This document shows positions 1 through 12,698 of a DNA stretch of 64,000 nt, piece after piece. Each line of letters begins with the position of its first letter. Position 1 is the stretch's first letter. Below the pieces are notes generated by a model. The model had not been told where the DNA came from. It worked only from the letters and a program-made list of their open reading frames with translations, and searched no databases. The position numbers were made by a program, and so were the translations under genes. Source of the DNA: Parascedosporium putredinis (taxonomy: Eukaryota > Ascomycota > Sordariomycetes > Microascales > Microascaceae); contig CASHTG010000002.1 in assembly GCA_949357655.1 (NCBI GenBank), forward strand, positions 930,001 to 994,000, in the 5' to 3' direction.

Positions 1-30
1 TACACTGTACAAGTACAAGTACAAGTACAC
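1..30. repeat. short GTACAA-type tandem repeat at window edge
   Basis: Tandem copies of a six-base GTACAA-like unit fill the first 30 bases and may continue beyond the window. No function can be assigned. Confidence 0.6.
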
Positions 31-1014
31 TTTTGACGTGCTCCTCCCTCTTTTGTTTCCCTGCCTTCCACACAAAATCCCACCCCGCCTTTTGAAGGGA
101 AGGAACGAGGACCCTTCCTCTGCCGCCTGATGCCGCCCTCGTTTGCCCCTCCCCCGAGGCTACATTTTAGCGGACCACGGAAATAGGTGAACAGGACTGG
201 AACCGACCGGCTTTTGGAAACTCAACTACCCTCGGATGATTATGATCTTTCCGGGCGATCACCCTCCCTGATGAATACATTTGAGACATTGTCAATAAAC
301 AGGCTGACGTTGTTATGAAACATGGGGTTCCCAAAATTATGAAATGGTGTGTGTGCGACTCGAGCGCCGCCGCCGACGATTCGTGTGGCCCGCGATGAAA
401 GGCGTGACCCCGAATTCTTGGTACCTTGCGACTTGGCGAAACGGGCGTGACTCGTGAGGGGAGCACCCTGGAGGAGTAAGGAGACCATGGATATGAGCGG
501 TATAGCGCGGCGGGGGAGTTACAATAGCTTCACGACCTTGTATTATCCATAGACCGCCATCTGCAGAGCCCAAAAACATGGCGCTTTCAGTGCATGCGCG
601 GTAATGCCAGAATACAAGATCCACCCATCCATCGCGCATCGTTAATACTGTATCGCGAGCAGTTGTTTGGCCCAGCTGCGTGTTGCGATAGCCTCAATAC
701 ATGGCGCAAATCTATACGCGCTCGCGTTTGGCCTCTAGCGTAGAAACGGGAAACTCCTTTGCGTCGGCATCTAAGCTTTAACAACCAAAGCTATAGGAGC
801 CGAGGCCGAGTATGGCGAGGTGGAAAGAGAAGATTAATAACAACTGCAAAAGACTCCAGTCGCGAAAAAAGAAAAGCCCCTAAATGATGTCCGTTGTGTA
901 TGGCTCTCCCTGCCTTCTCTCATCTCTCGTTACATGTCCAGACGTATAAAGATGCCCGTGCATCAAAAACAGCCTACCCGTAGCCTGACAAAAACCCTAG
1001 CAAAGGAATAAAAC
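31..1014. other. intergenic, downstream of the Rab gene
   Basis: About 1 kb with stops in all frames and no recognisable protein. The right part (roughly 850-1014) is probably the 3' UTR of the Rab gene read leftwards. Confidence 0.5.
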
Positions 1015-2044
1015 TTAACAGCACTTTCCTCCCTTGGAGGCACCGTCCTCGGCCGGCTTGCTGAGAGAGATGTTGGTGCCCGCTCCGATGGTCGCCTGAG
1101 CGCCGTCGCCGCTGTCGAGGGCCTTGCTTGACACAATCCTGTAGATTTCTAGGATGAGGTGGAAGAGAGGAGATCACCGAAGTTAGTATCACAATGTGGC
1201 GATATGAGAACGGATGGAAGTCTATGGGTGACAGGTGACAAATTTGGGGCGGGAGGCGCATACCGGTGAGAATGTTTTGGAATGCAAGCTCGACATTGCT
1301 AGCATCGAGGGCCGAAGTCTCAATGAAGGAGAGGTGGTTTTCGCCTGATGCAGGTATCACGCTGTTAGCCATCTACCTGCTCGTGTAGTTGAACGGGCGG
1401 GTCTAAAGATGGAGATAAGGAACATACTGGCAAAGGCCTTGGCCTCGTCCGTGGGTACGGCTCGTAGATGCCTCAAATCGCTCTTGTTTCCGACCAACAT
1501 GATGACGATGTTGGCGTCGGCGTGATCCCTGAGCTCCTTCAACCATCTAGTAACATTCTCGTATGTTTGGTGCTTGCTGATATCGTAAACGAGCAGCGCG
1601 CCCACGGCACCACGGTAGTAGGCCGAGGTGATGGCCCTGTATCGCTCTTGGCCGGCGGTATCCCAAATTTGGGCCTTGATGGTCTTTGCGTCGACCTGGA
1701 TGGATCGCGTGGCAAACTCGACGCCGATGGTAGACTTGGAGTCGAGGTTGAACTCGTTACGGGTGAATCGACTCAACAGGTTAGACTTTCCGACACCAGA
1801 GTCTCCGATCAACACCACTAGAAGTCGAGTCAAAGGTCAGCAATTCGCCATCGGTATAGTCCTCCATGGTTAAAGAGCGCAAAGGGCGGAAGAGCTGCGG
1901 AGAGATTCGTGGGGAGATCGGCACCTTTGAAAAGAAACTGCAAATAGGTGGAACGGTTAGCGTCATGAAGCCACAATGGCTGGATGCGGTGAGCTGCAAA
2001 GGGGGCCAACAGTGGGGTCTCACATCATATTCGTCGTTGGCCAT
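1015..2044 (-). CDS. Rab11/Ypt31-type small GTPase
   Basis: Small GTPase of the Rab11 (Ypt31/32, RabE) group, which acts in late-Golgi and recycling-endosome traffic to the plasma membrane and hyphal tip. Five exons can be read: 2044-2024, 1937-1925 (only 13 nt), 1817-1428, 1344-1264 and 1148-1015. They join without a frame break into 212 residues. Visible motifs are the P-loop GDSGVGKS, the switch II WDTAGQE, the NKSD base-recognition motif and the ETSA motif, with the Rab11-like effector stretch TIGVEFATRS. The protein ends GGKCC, a double-cysteine geranylgeranylation signal, so it should be membrane-anchored. The start MANDEYD is the family-typical N terminus and the length matches Rab11 proteins. 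This is one of the few genes here without a frame disruption. Confidence 0.93.
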
Positions 2045-3576
2045 GATGGGCAAGTGGAAGGCGAGATGGCAAGAGGTTTTGGACAGTTACGTGTGCTCTC
2101 GTGAGGTGCAGGCGCAAGTTCAGGTTGTGTTTAGGAGTGAGTTGGATGGATGAAGTGGAGAGCGCGGCTCTGTCAGGTCAATCCGACTTTGAAATCGAGG
2201 GAGAAGACAATGGTGGTCAGGCACAGACAACACTGTGGCCTGGGGCAAGGTCGAGGTACCCTGGGATTGGTTGATTGCGGTGTTCAAAGGTGAATTTGGA
2301 GGTCGCAGGGGCTTGATGGCGGGGGCGACATGAAGCCAGCAACAAACCGTTGGTACTGGATACTTGTGGCTGAGAAGGGTCAAGTGGCAGTGATTGGACC
2401 CTCACCCAACACCAAACGCCTCACTTTGTGGCTCGCGCTGATACTAACTTCAAGCAAAGTGTGGCTGGCAGCCGAGCAACAGAGGCAAGGTCACACTTTG
2501 ACGCGACTCAATCAATCAAACAGTGTCGATCACAACCAGAAACAATGGATGGCTCCTAATAATCTTCTGTACCCTCGACAATGCTGTTTCCCTATCGTTT
2601 TCAAAACTAGCAGCCTGGACTCGTCTGAAAGGCAGCAATTTAGACAGGGATCTCGATCAGCGGGACGAAATGAACAAAACTCCTGGTGGAGTCGCTCTGC
2701 AATTGTTCGTCATCCGAAATGATGGTTGGCAGTAGCCTCCTGGATCACATGCAACCCGCTTGCACTTTTAGAGTTGCGATATTAGGTTGCAAACTGCCTG
2801 GTGGAACGCCAGTAGCCAGAGTGCTGCTCTTTGCGAGGATAGAACTACAATTGCCATTCTAGATCTCTCTCTTGCTATTGTTCTGCTAACCCTGACTCGA
2901 CCTGCCTCTGTCTAATATACCATTGCCTTCCTCGATTCCCTCTCCCCTTCGCCGCTTCTGGAAGAATGCTGAATCAGCACACAATTCTGCAGTTTGCGGG
3001 TCCTGTCTGCACGCAACCCCCTCTCAATCCCGGTTCCATTCTGTTGGGGGCGCTCGAGGATGGCACATCGTCAATTGATGTTCCTGTTCCCAGATCTAGA
3101 GAGCTCCAGACATGAGGAATGCAGTCTGGTCTTACTCTCGTTCCTCTAAACACACGTAGAACCTGCGAGTCGAATACCGACCCACTTTTTCCATTCCATA
3201 AAAGGTCGAAGCTTTAGCTTATGATATGGAGCTTGGTTCATCCTAACTCTCATACTAATAATAATACGAAGTATTTCCTGGCCGGAGGAAGCCTCGACTT
3301 GCGAACGGGGAAGCGACGAACCAGATCGGAGACTTCAAAGTCACAAGGGTTGCTCTGGGCTACAATTCGCCCAAGACAGTCACGCCATCAATATCAGATA
3401 TATCCATTTAACTCACAGCATTGCCTCCATCTACCTGTTCTTTGTCAACATCTGCTTTGCGGAAACCATCCCACCAATACCTAAATTGCACCAAGCGGAC
3501 ATCGGGATTATAGCGTTCCTTGAAACTCACGCGGCCCGCTTGCCTTCCTTGCTTTCCTTGCTTTCCTAAGGAGAAC
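2045..3576. other. intergenic, divergent promoter region
   Basis: About 1.5 kb between the leftward Rab gene and the rightward chromodomain gene. Only short overlapping open frames without family resemblance. It presumably holds both promoters and 5' leaders. Nothing specific recognised. Confidence 0.5.
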
Positions 3577-6500
3577 ATGGAGGATGGGCCCGGGTCAAAA
3601 GATGGTCGCCGCCCTAGAAGCCTCGCCGAGCCGGCAGCCGCACTTGTGGAAGAAGGTGATTCGGACACTACCCTTGAGGAAATGGAGGATGGTGACATGC
3701 TATGGATTGTCGAGGCCGTTCTTGCAGAGATGCCCTTGGATGAAGACGATGACCAACCTCACTACCTAGTTTCATGGGCAGGCTACGAACTTCATGACGC
3801 GACATGGGAACCACAGGAGCACCTGGACCCTGTCACTCTTCAAACATGGGGTAAAAAGAAAATATCAATTGAAAGAGGCGCGGAGGATGCTTTTGATGTG
3901 CGTGACTGGTACCAGGCCAAAACTCAATATCTCGAGGACCGCCTTGCTCGTGCGGAACGACGGGATATCGTGCGGCTCGCTCGTGGCCTCCCTACGCCGT
4001 CCGCTAGCACGCTAAGGTTGCGAGAACAAGTCGCGGAATTGGCTGCTCTATGTTCAGAGGACGTCACAAGCGGGGAAGAGAATGACCAATCCGACGAGAC
4101 TAGTAGTGACGAACCTGAGGATTATGACGCTCAAGACGACCCCCGTTATTTCTTAGACCCGGCGAGGTGGGGCGATTATCTCCCACGGAGAAAAGTCGAC
4201 CAAGGGAAACGCCAACATCTAGGAATGGCAGCGGAGTGCCTCAAGAGCTGCTTGGCCAGGCGGTGGCTCTGAGACGTTCTAAGCAATCGAAGCCGGCTAC
4301 GGAACGTCGCAAAAGTAGCGGGATCACGGCAACAGAGAGTGCCGCAACATTAGAGCTTCTGAGGAGGCCTGAAGTTGGTGCCGGGAATACAACAAACTCT
4401 GGTACGCCCAAAACAAATCTGCATCTAGCATCGACACTTCTTAATACGCCTAGGTTGGGAGAGCCTTCGCAAGCTACGAGAGAAGTGGGCGATCCGCGGC
4501 GCAGGAGCCTGATTGGTGGTGGGCCCGGCCTATTACCCCGAGGAAACTCACGAGGTGCAGACCTAAACGTCGAGAGAGTGTTGCCTCGGGGACCAAAGTC
4601 ACAGGCTGTGGAGACTAGACGTGCAGCACCAAGACCTTCAGAGCCAACTAGTCTGCGCAATGCTGCAGACATTATCAAGGCAAGGCGAAGCGTTGTTGCG
4701 AGAGGCTCGTTAGGCGCGGGTGCAAACATTTTTCTTAACGGATCCGTGCGGAAGGGACGAAAGCGCCTTAAGGAGGCGCTGGTCGACCCAACAAAGGGCC
4801 AAAAGCCGTTGCCGACCAAACGGCTGCTAAACCTAGCCTTCAAGAGGAGTCGCGATAGCACACGCCGACCGGCAAGCGTTCCCAAGAATCTTTTCAACAT
4901 CAGCGATGGCCCGAGTCCTCTGCCAGTATTGCAACAACCGAGCACTGTTGATAGTTCTACTCGGTCAAGTGAATTAGAAGTATCAGGCAATCAGGTGCCC
5001 GCTAGTCAGCTTGCAGTGCAACCCCAACCCCCTCAAGAAAAAGTCGGTCCATTTTTCGGGCGTGGAGAATGTGGTAGATCATCCGCCGGAACCTCCTGAA
5101 CATGCCTGTGGGGAGAAACCCTACAAACTGTGCGGCAAGAGGACGCGGGCTACACGTTGAGCACTGAGAGCGGTCCCACTACTACCCTCAACAAGGTGAT
5201 CTCCATCGGTCCAAACGCTTCAACGAAAGTAAAGGTTCATCTCTGCAACCTCATATCCTCTTCTGAAAGCTGGTACCGCCATCTTGCCGAGACTGATCAC
5301 TTACCCTTTACCCATATGGTTTCGATGGCAGATATCCAAGACCAGAAACTGTATCTAGCCCACAAGATCCTGGGTACTGGGCCCGTAGGGTGCGGGGATG
5401 AGGATGGCGGGCTGAGAGCGCTCGGCAGGTTATCCGCAAGACTGGAACGAACACTCCATGGTGTGGTCTCCGAATGTGATGAGTACCTTCTGATACTCTC
5501 TTCAAGTCCTCGTATGCCAGGTGATGTAACAGAAGCAGAGCTGAGTAGGGAGACTGGGGATAGCTCTCAGCTGGAATATCTCATATTAGCAAAGAGCATG
5601 CCGGGCAAGGCGCTTCTCCCGCCCGCGTCGGCGGCGAGATTATCCTCGTCCAAAGCATCCCAGCCGGTAACGAAGGAGACAGTTTTTGAAAACCTTCTTG
5701 GTCGCCGATACACATCCATACTTCCATCAGCTCCTGAGAAGAAGGGACATTCCCAAGGGATAGAAACAAACAAAACTATGGACAAAGGACCGCTGGCCCC
5801 ATCAAGCAAGCCTCCTACTCAGGAAAGGGCGGGAGAAAAGACCAAAGTGAAGCACGCGTTTTTTTGGTTGTTTGGCCTTCTGAGCAGTACATAGCCTGGA
5901 CGCTGTTCGCTTGTCTTCGGCTGCAGGACCCCGGTTGCAAAATATACCTGGCTACTGTACCGGGGTCGTGGAATTATTTGTCGCGAAAATCCTCAGCCAA
6001 GACCGTTATTTTCCACGAAACAAGCATTTGGATGGTCCGAAGGATGCCGGCGGTCCTTGAGCTCACTCGGTCAGGGAGTTGTTATCATACGTTTTGGGCT
6101 TTTCGGCCACCGATTTGCTGTCTTTGCATCAACCTCGGCCGACCGGTAGCCGCAGAGCCGTATCGACACCGCCTACAGGTTCCAGTCTGCAGCGAATCTT
6201 CCCTGTGGGCACCGCAGTGTTGGTGACACCGAGTTTCCTCCTGATGCAGCCGGCGGCGGTATGCGAATTCCTGGAATGGCACAATTCCAAGTTCGTCAAG
6301 AACCGCAAAACACGGTTCTTCAAGATCGTCATCGCCTGGGACTCCACGCGATTCGTTCAAAACCTTGTTTCTCAATGTGCGACACAATCGCGGAAACCCG
6401 GGGGTAGGGCCCCGCGGGTTTTCACGATTCCATACTCTTAAGATGCAAAGTTGCAGAGAAGATCGCATCACTCATCGATGGCGCCCGGGATGAAATGGGG

Positions 6501-8240
6501 TTAGAGGATGAGAGCCTCTCGCCCACAATCTTGGCACCCCAAAGTATTGATGCCGCAGATGAACAGAGTCTGGTAAATTGGTTTGGTTGGTGGTCCGTCA
6601 ACGCCGCCAATGAACTTCGACGATTCTTCGTCCTCGGCACAAACGATAGTGACGTGTATAGTCGGTATATGTGTAGCGTTAGCCTTCGCGTTCCCACTTG
6701 CAAAGTGAGTAACATCATTGATTGGAATTGGAGCGATGGTCACAGTCCTGCGGGCGGTGCGGATTCTATCCACGCCCTTTTGCAGACGCCGTTGCGTTAC
6801 CCAAGCCGGCTGCTGCAAGATGACTCGTACGACGCGATCACGGACTATATTACAGGCCTACTCTCGCCCCTTCACCGCCAGTTGATTCTGTTCAAGTTTC
6901 CAATATATGCAAAGGAAACGAGCATTGATCCAATAAGGTCGCGCGCTATCCGATATTCAGCCTTTAAGAAATGGCTCGCCTACCTGAAGCCATTCAAGCC
7001 TGGTGCGCTGAGGGTTGTTTTTGCTGGGATGGCCTACACGCCGCTAAATCCTAAGCCCTCGATTGGCACAAGCAAGGACGTTTTGCAGCTTCCTGGGTCA
7101 TATTCTATCGGCCGAGCTATCTACCGGTCAGCAAGAAGGATACGGTTGACGAGGTTGATCTTATCATCTGGGACTGTTTTGCTGAGCTACGGGTTCCCCT
7201 CGACCAGAAGCTGACAGTGGGTATCTTGAACGAGGGCCAGCAGGAGCTGATTCAAATTGTTGGCAAGGAAACGGCGCAAAAGTTTCCAAATTCAAAGCTT
7301 GGGACGGTTTGGCTAGGAGGGCCGCGCCTTGACTGCGCCAGGCATGGATTCCACCCTATGGACATTACATTGGAGTTCATGGGTAAAGCTGTCATCAACA
7401 TGGATGAAGAAGTCCCATTTTCCCATGAGGAGCTCCGGGCGAAGGGCTTCAGGCGTGTGAAGCTGGACGCTGACCAAGCTGAGGATGCACGTATTCCGCC
7501 TGCGGCATCCGCGGCCGGCTCCTCTGCGGTGATATTTCATTCACCACGGGCCCTGGCAGGACAGAAATTAAGTTTTGACTGCAACTCACTTTTCTACCAG
7601 GAGGCGAGAGCCAAAAGCGGCGCAATGTGCGGAGACGATGGCTCCTTTGATTACGAATTTCAACCAACGATGCAGTGGTATGCGGGCCAGGCGAGAGAAG
7701 GGCGCGGATACGCCCACATGCTGGTTGCTCCATGGCAGGAGACGCTTGAGGCCATGGGTGCCCGGGGCAAAGCGGACAAGTCAGGAATGTCATAGAGTGC
7801 CAAACCGTTGTCCGGGCTTAAGCTGGCACAAGAGGGGCCGGACGCGCCAGCGCGTTTACCAAATACTTATGGAGAGATGGGGTGTTTGCCCCCTTGGGTT
7901 GTGCAACTTTGAATCAGCAGAAAATTCCACAAACCACAAACAAGACAATACCCCAACGCCCCGTGCAACCCCCGTAGAAAGGGGCATTAGGGAGGCGGGC
8001 ATAGATGTCGCTAGCCGGCGGGAAAACTCATCAACGTCGACACGACCCCCAAGACGTCAGTTCCGCCCTCGATCGTTCGCCCTTGACCGGTATACGCCGA
8101 CTCAACCTTCAGAACGCCGATCTTCGGCCCCTACCAATCAGGGCGAAAGCGAGACATTAATGTTTGACAGACTGTATTCATCCCGAGACCGAGGAAAACA
8201 AGATGATGACCCATATAGGACCGATATTAGGCGGTTCTAG
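3577..8240 (+). CDS. large chromodomain protein (frame broken by single-base deletions)
   Basis: One continuous protein of about 1,550 residues appears to run from the ATG at 3577 to the TAG at 8238. The N terminus carries a chromodomain (about 3,700-3,830): WIVEAVL, then HYLVSWAGYELHDATWEP, with the aromatic positions expected of a methyl-lysine cage. A predicted helical stretch, an acidic Ser/Glu/Asp block (about 4,050-4,150) and a basic low-complexity region follow. The C-terminal half is more globular but not recognised; it includes DWHKQGRFAASWVIFYRP and VDEVDLIIWDCFAEL (7,060-7,200). The frame drops by one near 4213, 5040, 5865, 6072, 6417, 7057, 7786 and 7822, each at a short homopolymer, and a further net shift near 5150 is unresolved. 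HP1-partner chromodomain proteins (CDP-2) or Chp1-like proteins are possible relatives, but only the chromodomain supports a heterochromatin role. A true pseudogene cannot be excluded. Confidence 0.7.
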
Positions 8241-8840
8241 GATGGCGATACTGCATTGGGCCCCCTCTTTCTAGCCGTTTGGGTTTGGTGTTTGTGTTTG
8301 TTGCGGGCGATGGACAGCCGCTGGGATGATAAGCGCGAGTATAATGTAGGAGGTTCGGCCAAGCATGACTTACTTGATTAGGGATGGGGCGTTGCAGAAG
8401 CAACATAGGGAAATGAAACACCGGCCATGATTGTACGAGTTATTACATGTATGATAGAATGAAGGCTAGGGTCGTTGGTATTTGGGGAGATGGGGTTCGC
8501 CTGTGCACTACTACCCCCACCACACACTTAGTAACCTCGGATAGAGTTGCCCCGAGGCTTTTTTTCTCACAAAAAAGAAAGGAATAATAAGAGGGAGGGA
8601 GGCCCCCCTTTGTACTACTAAGACTTGAAAGATAATGTACTGGTTAAACCGTATCAAGCGCTATGAGGTGTCCGGAAAGACCGAATGGTCGTGGTAGTAA
8701 TACATAATAACAACCCCTTGACTGTAGATAAGACTGTGGCTCAAGACGGAAAAAAGAAGAGAAAAGTGAGATATAACGTAGAAACTCCGTCCCATGGAAG
8801 ACCGACACTAGTAGCACCCGCCCCCGTGCAGTACCGTGTA
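8241..8840. other. convergent intergenic region
   Basis: 600 bp between two convergent genes. It should contain both 3' UTRs. A/T-rich near 8,550-8,720. No coding signal seen. Confidence 0.5.
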
Positions 8841-9995
8841 TTATTTGGCAGAGACGGGGAAGTTCCTCGCGCTCAAGAAGACGCCCTTCAGCCTACGAAT
8901 GTTATCCTTGGCCTTTTTGACCTCATCATCAGGCTCGGGCTGTTTCCAGCCGAGGCTGGCGTAGGAGCGAGAGACGGAGCTCTGGCGTAGGTCATCCCTG
9001 AGGTTATCGATGATGGCGAGGTAGTCGTGCATGTCGTCGGCCTGGGCGTCGAGTCCCTCCTTGACGTCGGCGAGGCTTCGGGCGAGCTTGGCGAGCTTCC
9101 GGGTTTGCGACTCGGCAGCGGGTTCGGTTTCCGCGTCCCCACCGGCAACGCCGTTCGCGCGCGAGGAGGAAGAGGCACCCGGAAAGGGGAGGGGACGGCG
9201 TCGGAGGTCTGGGTGCCGATATCGCGGTGGAAGAGCTCCGAAGGGTCCTCGCACTCGCTGGAGCAGTCGCTGCCGGCGGTGGCGTGGGCGTGGGCGTGGG
9301 ACGAGGCGGAGACGACGACGGCGGCCTCGGGAATCTCGGAGACGACGTCCTGGAGGCGGGCGTTGAGGGCGGAGACGTGGGCGGAGGCGGAGGCGTGGAG
9401 GTCGAGGCGGGCGGCGGTGAGCTGGGCGAGCATGGGCTCGACGAGGTACTTTTGGTGCCGTAGAGGAGGGTGGTGAGGCCGGTGAGGGCGTAGGCGGAGT
9501 TGAGGACGAGGGAGGGGTTGAGGAGGGGTTCGGGCCCGGTGGGCTTGGTGAGGAATTCGGGGTAGGTTATTATGGGGGCGGGGGATTCTTCTTCTAGTGC
9601 TATTTCTTCTTCTTGTTGCGCGTGGGGGTGGTGTGGAGGGCGAGGAGTGTGTGGTTGAGGGGGCTGTTGTGGTTGTTTGGTTAGTCTAACGGTTGAGATG
9701 AAGGGAGGGGGCTTTTGAGTAGAAAGGGGCTGAGAGAAGGGGGAGGTTGTTTCCCTTACCTCTGGTGTAGAGTTGGGGTCGGCGCTGGGGCCGAGGAGGG
9801 TGTCGATCTCAGCGTCCGATAGGTCCTTGGATTTCAAGAATGCCACCTGCGCGTCCCTGGGGAGTTTTTCACGGTCTCGTCGTCCAGGAACCGTCGCGCG
9901 ACCTCTAGCCTATCTTCCGTCGTGGGGGCGGGTTCGGTCGCGCCCGGCTCGGCGGCGGCGTGCTCGTCGGGCCTCTTGTCTTCAGGGCCCGCCAT
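8841..9995 (-). CDS. peroxin, Pex14/Pex17-type (Pex33) docking factor
   Basis: Peroxisomal import docking protein. After MAGPEDKRPDEH, the N-terminal part holds a Pex14-like domain: DRLEVARRFLDDETVKN, SPRD, then AFLKSKDLSDAEIDTLLG. A Pro/Gln-rich linker follows, then a short hydrophobic segment (SAYALTGLTTLLYGTKYLVEPM) typical of the membrane-proximal part, and a helical region ending KKAKDNIRRLKGVFLS. Expected length is about 385 residues. The long linker and weak N-terminal motif fit the filamentous-fungal Pex14/17 hybrid better than classical Pex14. Three one-base losses interrupt the frame, at homopolymers 9859-9862 (G4), 9450-9453 (T4) and 9186-9189 (G4) on the plus strand; adding one base at each rejoins the protein. 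No introns seen. Confidence 0.72.
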
Positions 9996-12698
9996 CGTGT
10001 GAGTTGCGAGAAAACGAGGCAGGTCGAGGGATTGGTGGCCAAGCTTGTTCTTGCGGCAGCGAGGGCAATGCTCGTATCCTTGCTGAAAAATTGGAGTAGC
10101 GCGATAGTTGGGGGAGGAGAGAAGAAGAGAGTCTCGTGGTGGGCGGGACGGGGAAAGCTGCTCGGAAGGCGTTGAAGGCAAAGATGCTGACCCGCCGGAG
10201 CGCAAAAGGCATGTGCCTCGGCTGGAGCGCACGTCGTTTGGGTGTTGGGTGTTTTTGGCTCGGCACTCAGCTGGAGCTAGACCCACTTCTTTTTTGGATG
10301 TTTGTGCTTGGCTTCATATTTACCCCGGATGATAGGTTTAGATGCATATCGATTTTGATGTGACGACAAGTTGATGGCCATTTGAAACTTCTAAGCTGCT
10401 TGAATTGGAGTTTTTGTTCACTGTTATATAGGAACTAGGTAGTGTAATAGAGAGTAGTAAGATGATAAAGAGAAAGTAAATGAATCTTGCTCTTTACTCA
10501 CTTTTGACAAGCTGTGGTGAATTATAGTTAGGGCCATCCGCGTTACCAATTCACTTAAGAGAACTAAGTGCACAACCAACTTCAAAATGAGCCACAAAAC
10601 CTGTGGCTCATCGTCCTGTGGCTTACTCTTCCCACTCAACCTGCATTCCACGTACTTCGTACCTCTCACTCACCCCATTTGATGGTCAACAAGACGGCGA
10701 ATCCAAAAGCTCTCGCATCAATCTATCCATCCATTGACGAGATATCATATCAATTCGCCAATTTTTGTATGCTTGGTCCTGCAGCAGCCCTTCCTCGCCG
10801 TACGGACACATCGATACGCCGTCGTCGCTTACCAGTGTCCATCAACGACCAGCCCCCAACCCAACCCGAGTCTTTCACCCCCGTGGGTGACCTGGTAAGC
10901 CTTCCACTTTTTTTCCTCTTATTGCGTGTATCACCGCTTTATCCAAATCCTTCTGGAATCCGTCGCCGGGGCAAGTACACCGTCGCACCTTTGATCCCTC
11001 GATCCTATACCTCCCTCCTTATCCCCCTTTTCTTTTTCCGGAATATTTCAATCCACTTGGAGAAAGCTCTGGCGCCCGCCCTGCATCTTGTTTTTATGTT
11101 AGCCTATCCCATCGCTTCTTGCCACCGTCGGTATGAAGCCCTTCCTCTCCGTCTTTTGTACTTCCTCGACCAGCCATTGGCGGCGGGGAGCCAAGCAGGT
11201 CAGGTCTCGCCCCAGTGGCCGAGCCCCCTTGCCAAATATATGCTTTCCCGCTCTCGTGCAGGCTTTCAAAGTGGCCCGCTTCTCAAGGTGGCCTAGCGAG
11301 GTGCTGGGCCCCAACCCTGGGGTGCGGAGAAGAGGAGGGGAGGTTGCTTCGTCTACTTGTAGCTTGGGGAATGACAGCCCAAGCGGGAAGAGGCTTTGAT
11401 ACAACTCAAGAGCTGCTCAGCCCAGCTCAACCCCCTTGCCCCTTGGAGAAAGTCTTTGAGAGCTTTGAAAACTACAAGTATGAACTGCCAATGCTTGTCT
11501 TCCCTCAGTTCCCTAGACCCCCCAACTTGCCTTCCTCGCCGTCTTTCAATTTACCCTTTTGCCTGTTCTTCCTCCGGTCTGCTCGGCGCGCCAAAAGGCA
11601 TCCAGACTTAGACGCCCACACCCGGGCGCACGCAGAGAGAACTTCTAGCAGGGCCGAACTGCCGGGTGAACCAGCAATTTCTCCGGTCCTGCTGTGCTAT
11701 CTAGCAAACCTGTGCCGCAGACCACGCTCAAATAGCGCAAGTGATTACATCCCTCTTGGAAAAAGGGCAAGGGAAAAAAACAAAGAAGAGAAAGAGAAGA
11801 AAAAAACGCTACCCGCCACTCGAAGCATTGCCTTGAAGCGAAAGCGAAACCGTCGCAACCTGTCAATTGCTTCCTTCGCGCTGGGACTCGCCTTCGTCGT
11901 TGGTCTGGTAGTCTGCCGTTGCAACTTCGTGTATTGCTTTTGAGGCCTATTCTTTTTTTTTCTTTCCTGGAGCTATTACCCTTGCCAACCGCTAAAACCC
12001 GGAGATCCCGCTTTCCCTTGTCAATATCTCTCGCGTCCTGCACTTGCAAACCAGGTCCTTTGACTAGGTTAAGGCGGGTAGCCAGGAGCCCTCCCCGACG
12101 GCAACCCGACCCCTGGCATCCAGCACATCACCACCCCCAGACACGGCGCAGATGACTGTCACTCTCCCCTCCAATAACCTCTTCTTTCTATAAATCTTCT
12201 GCGCCTCTTCTTCGCCTCCGACCCCTACTCCCCTCTTGAGTCCAATTAGGCTTGGTCTTCCTCCTCTTTCTTGAGTTGCGCGCATCGCACACGACTCTTT
12301 TTCCCTTTCAGCCACATCCACCCCCTCGTCATTTGTTTCTCTCGCGTCTCCCATTTGCTCCACTTTCATCTTGTGTTATCCTGCTGCTTGGCAAGTGCCG
12401 TGGGTCCGAGGAGTGAATGCGTACAGACACATATGCACCCCTACAATCTTGTATCTCAAGGCTAGGTTGGCTGCTCGGCGACCCCGGCAAGGCTAGGCTA
12501 GCATCTGCCCGCCTCTCCAGGATCTTTGAACCCCAACTTTTTGGCGCCAAGACTGAACTTGTGCGTGCGGGACCACATTCAACGTCAACGCCGCGTATTC
12601 CAAGTTCCATCCATTCACCTACCCCTCCACTTGACACTTCGTACTTCCTACATACACCTACGCACCATATATCCTAATTCCCAGGAATACTACCCACC
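9996..12698. other. intergenic region with long pyrimidine-rich leader
   Basis: About 2.7 kb between the divergent peroxin and Ies2-like genes. C/T-rich tracts (roughly 10,880-11,060 and 12,170-12,400) are typical of filamentous fungal promoters and 5' leaders. Open frames here (for example 10,568-11,296) have biased composition and no family motifs. Confidence 0.5.

Noticed and set aside
9027..9476. Plus-strand open frames opposite the peroxin gene
   Set aside because: Gly/Val/Ala/Glu-rich shadows of the minus-strand Pex14/17 coding sequence.
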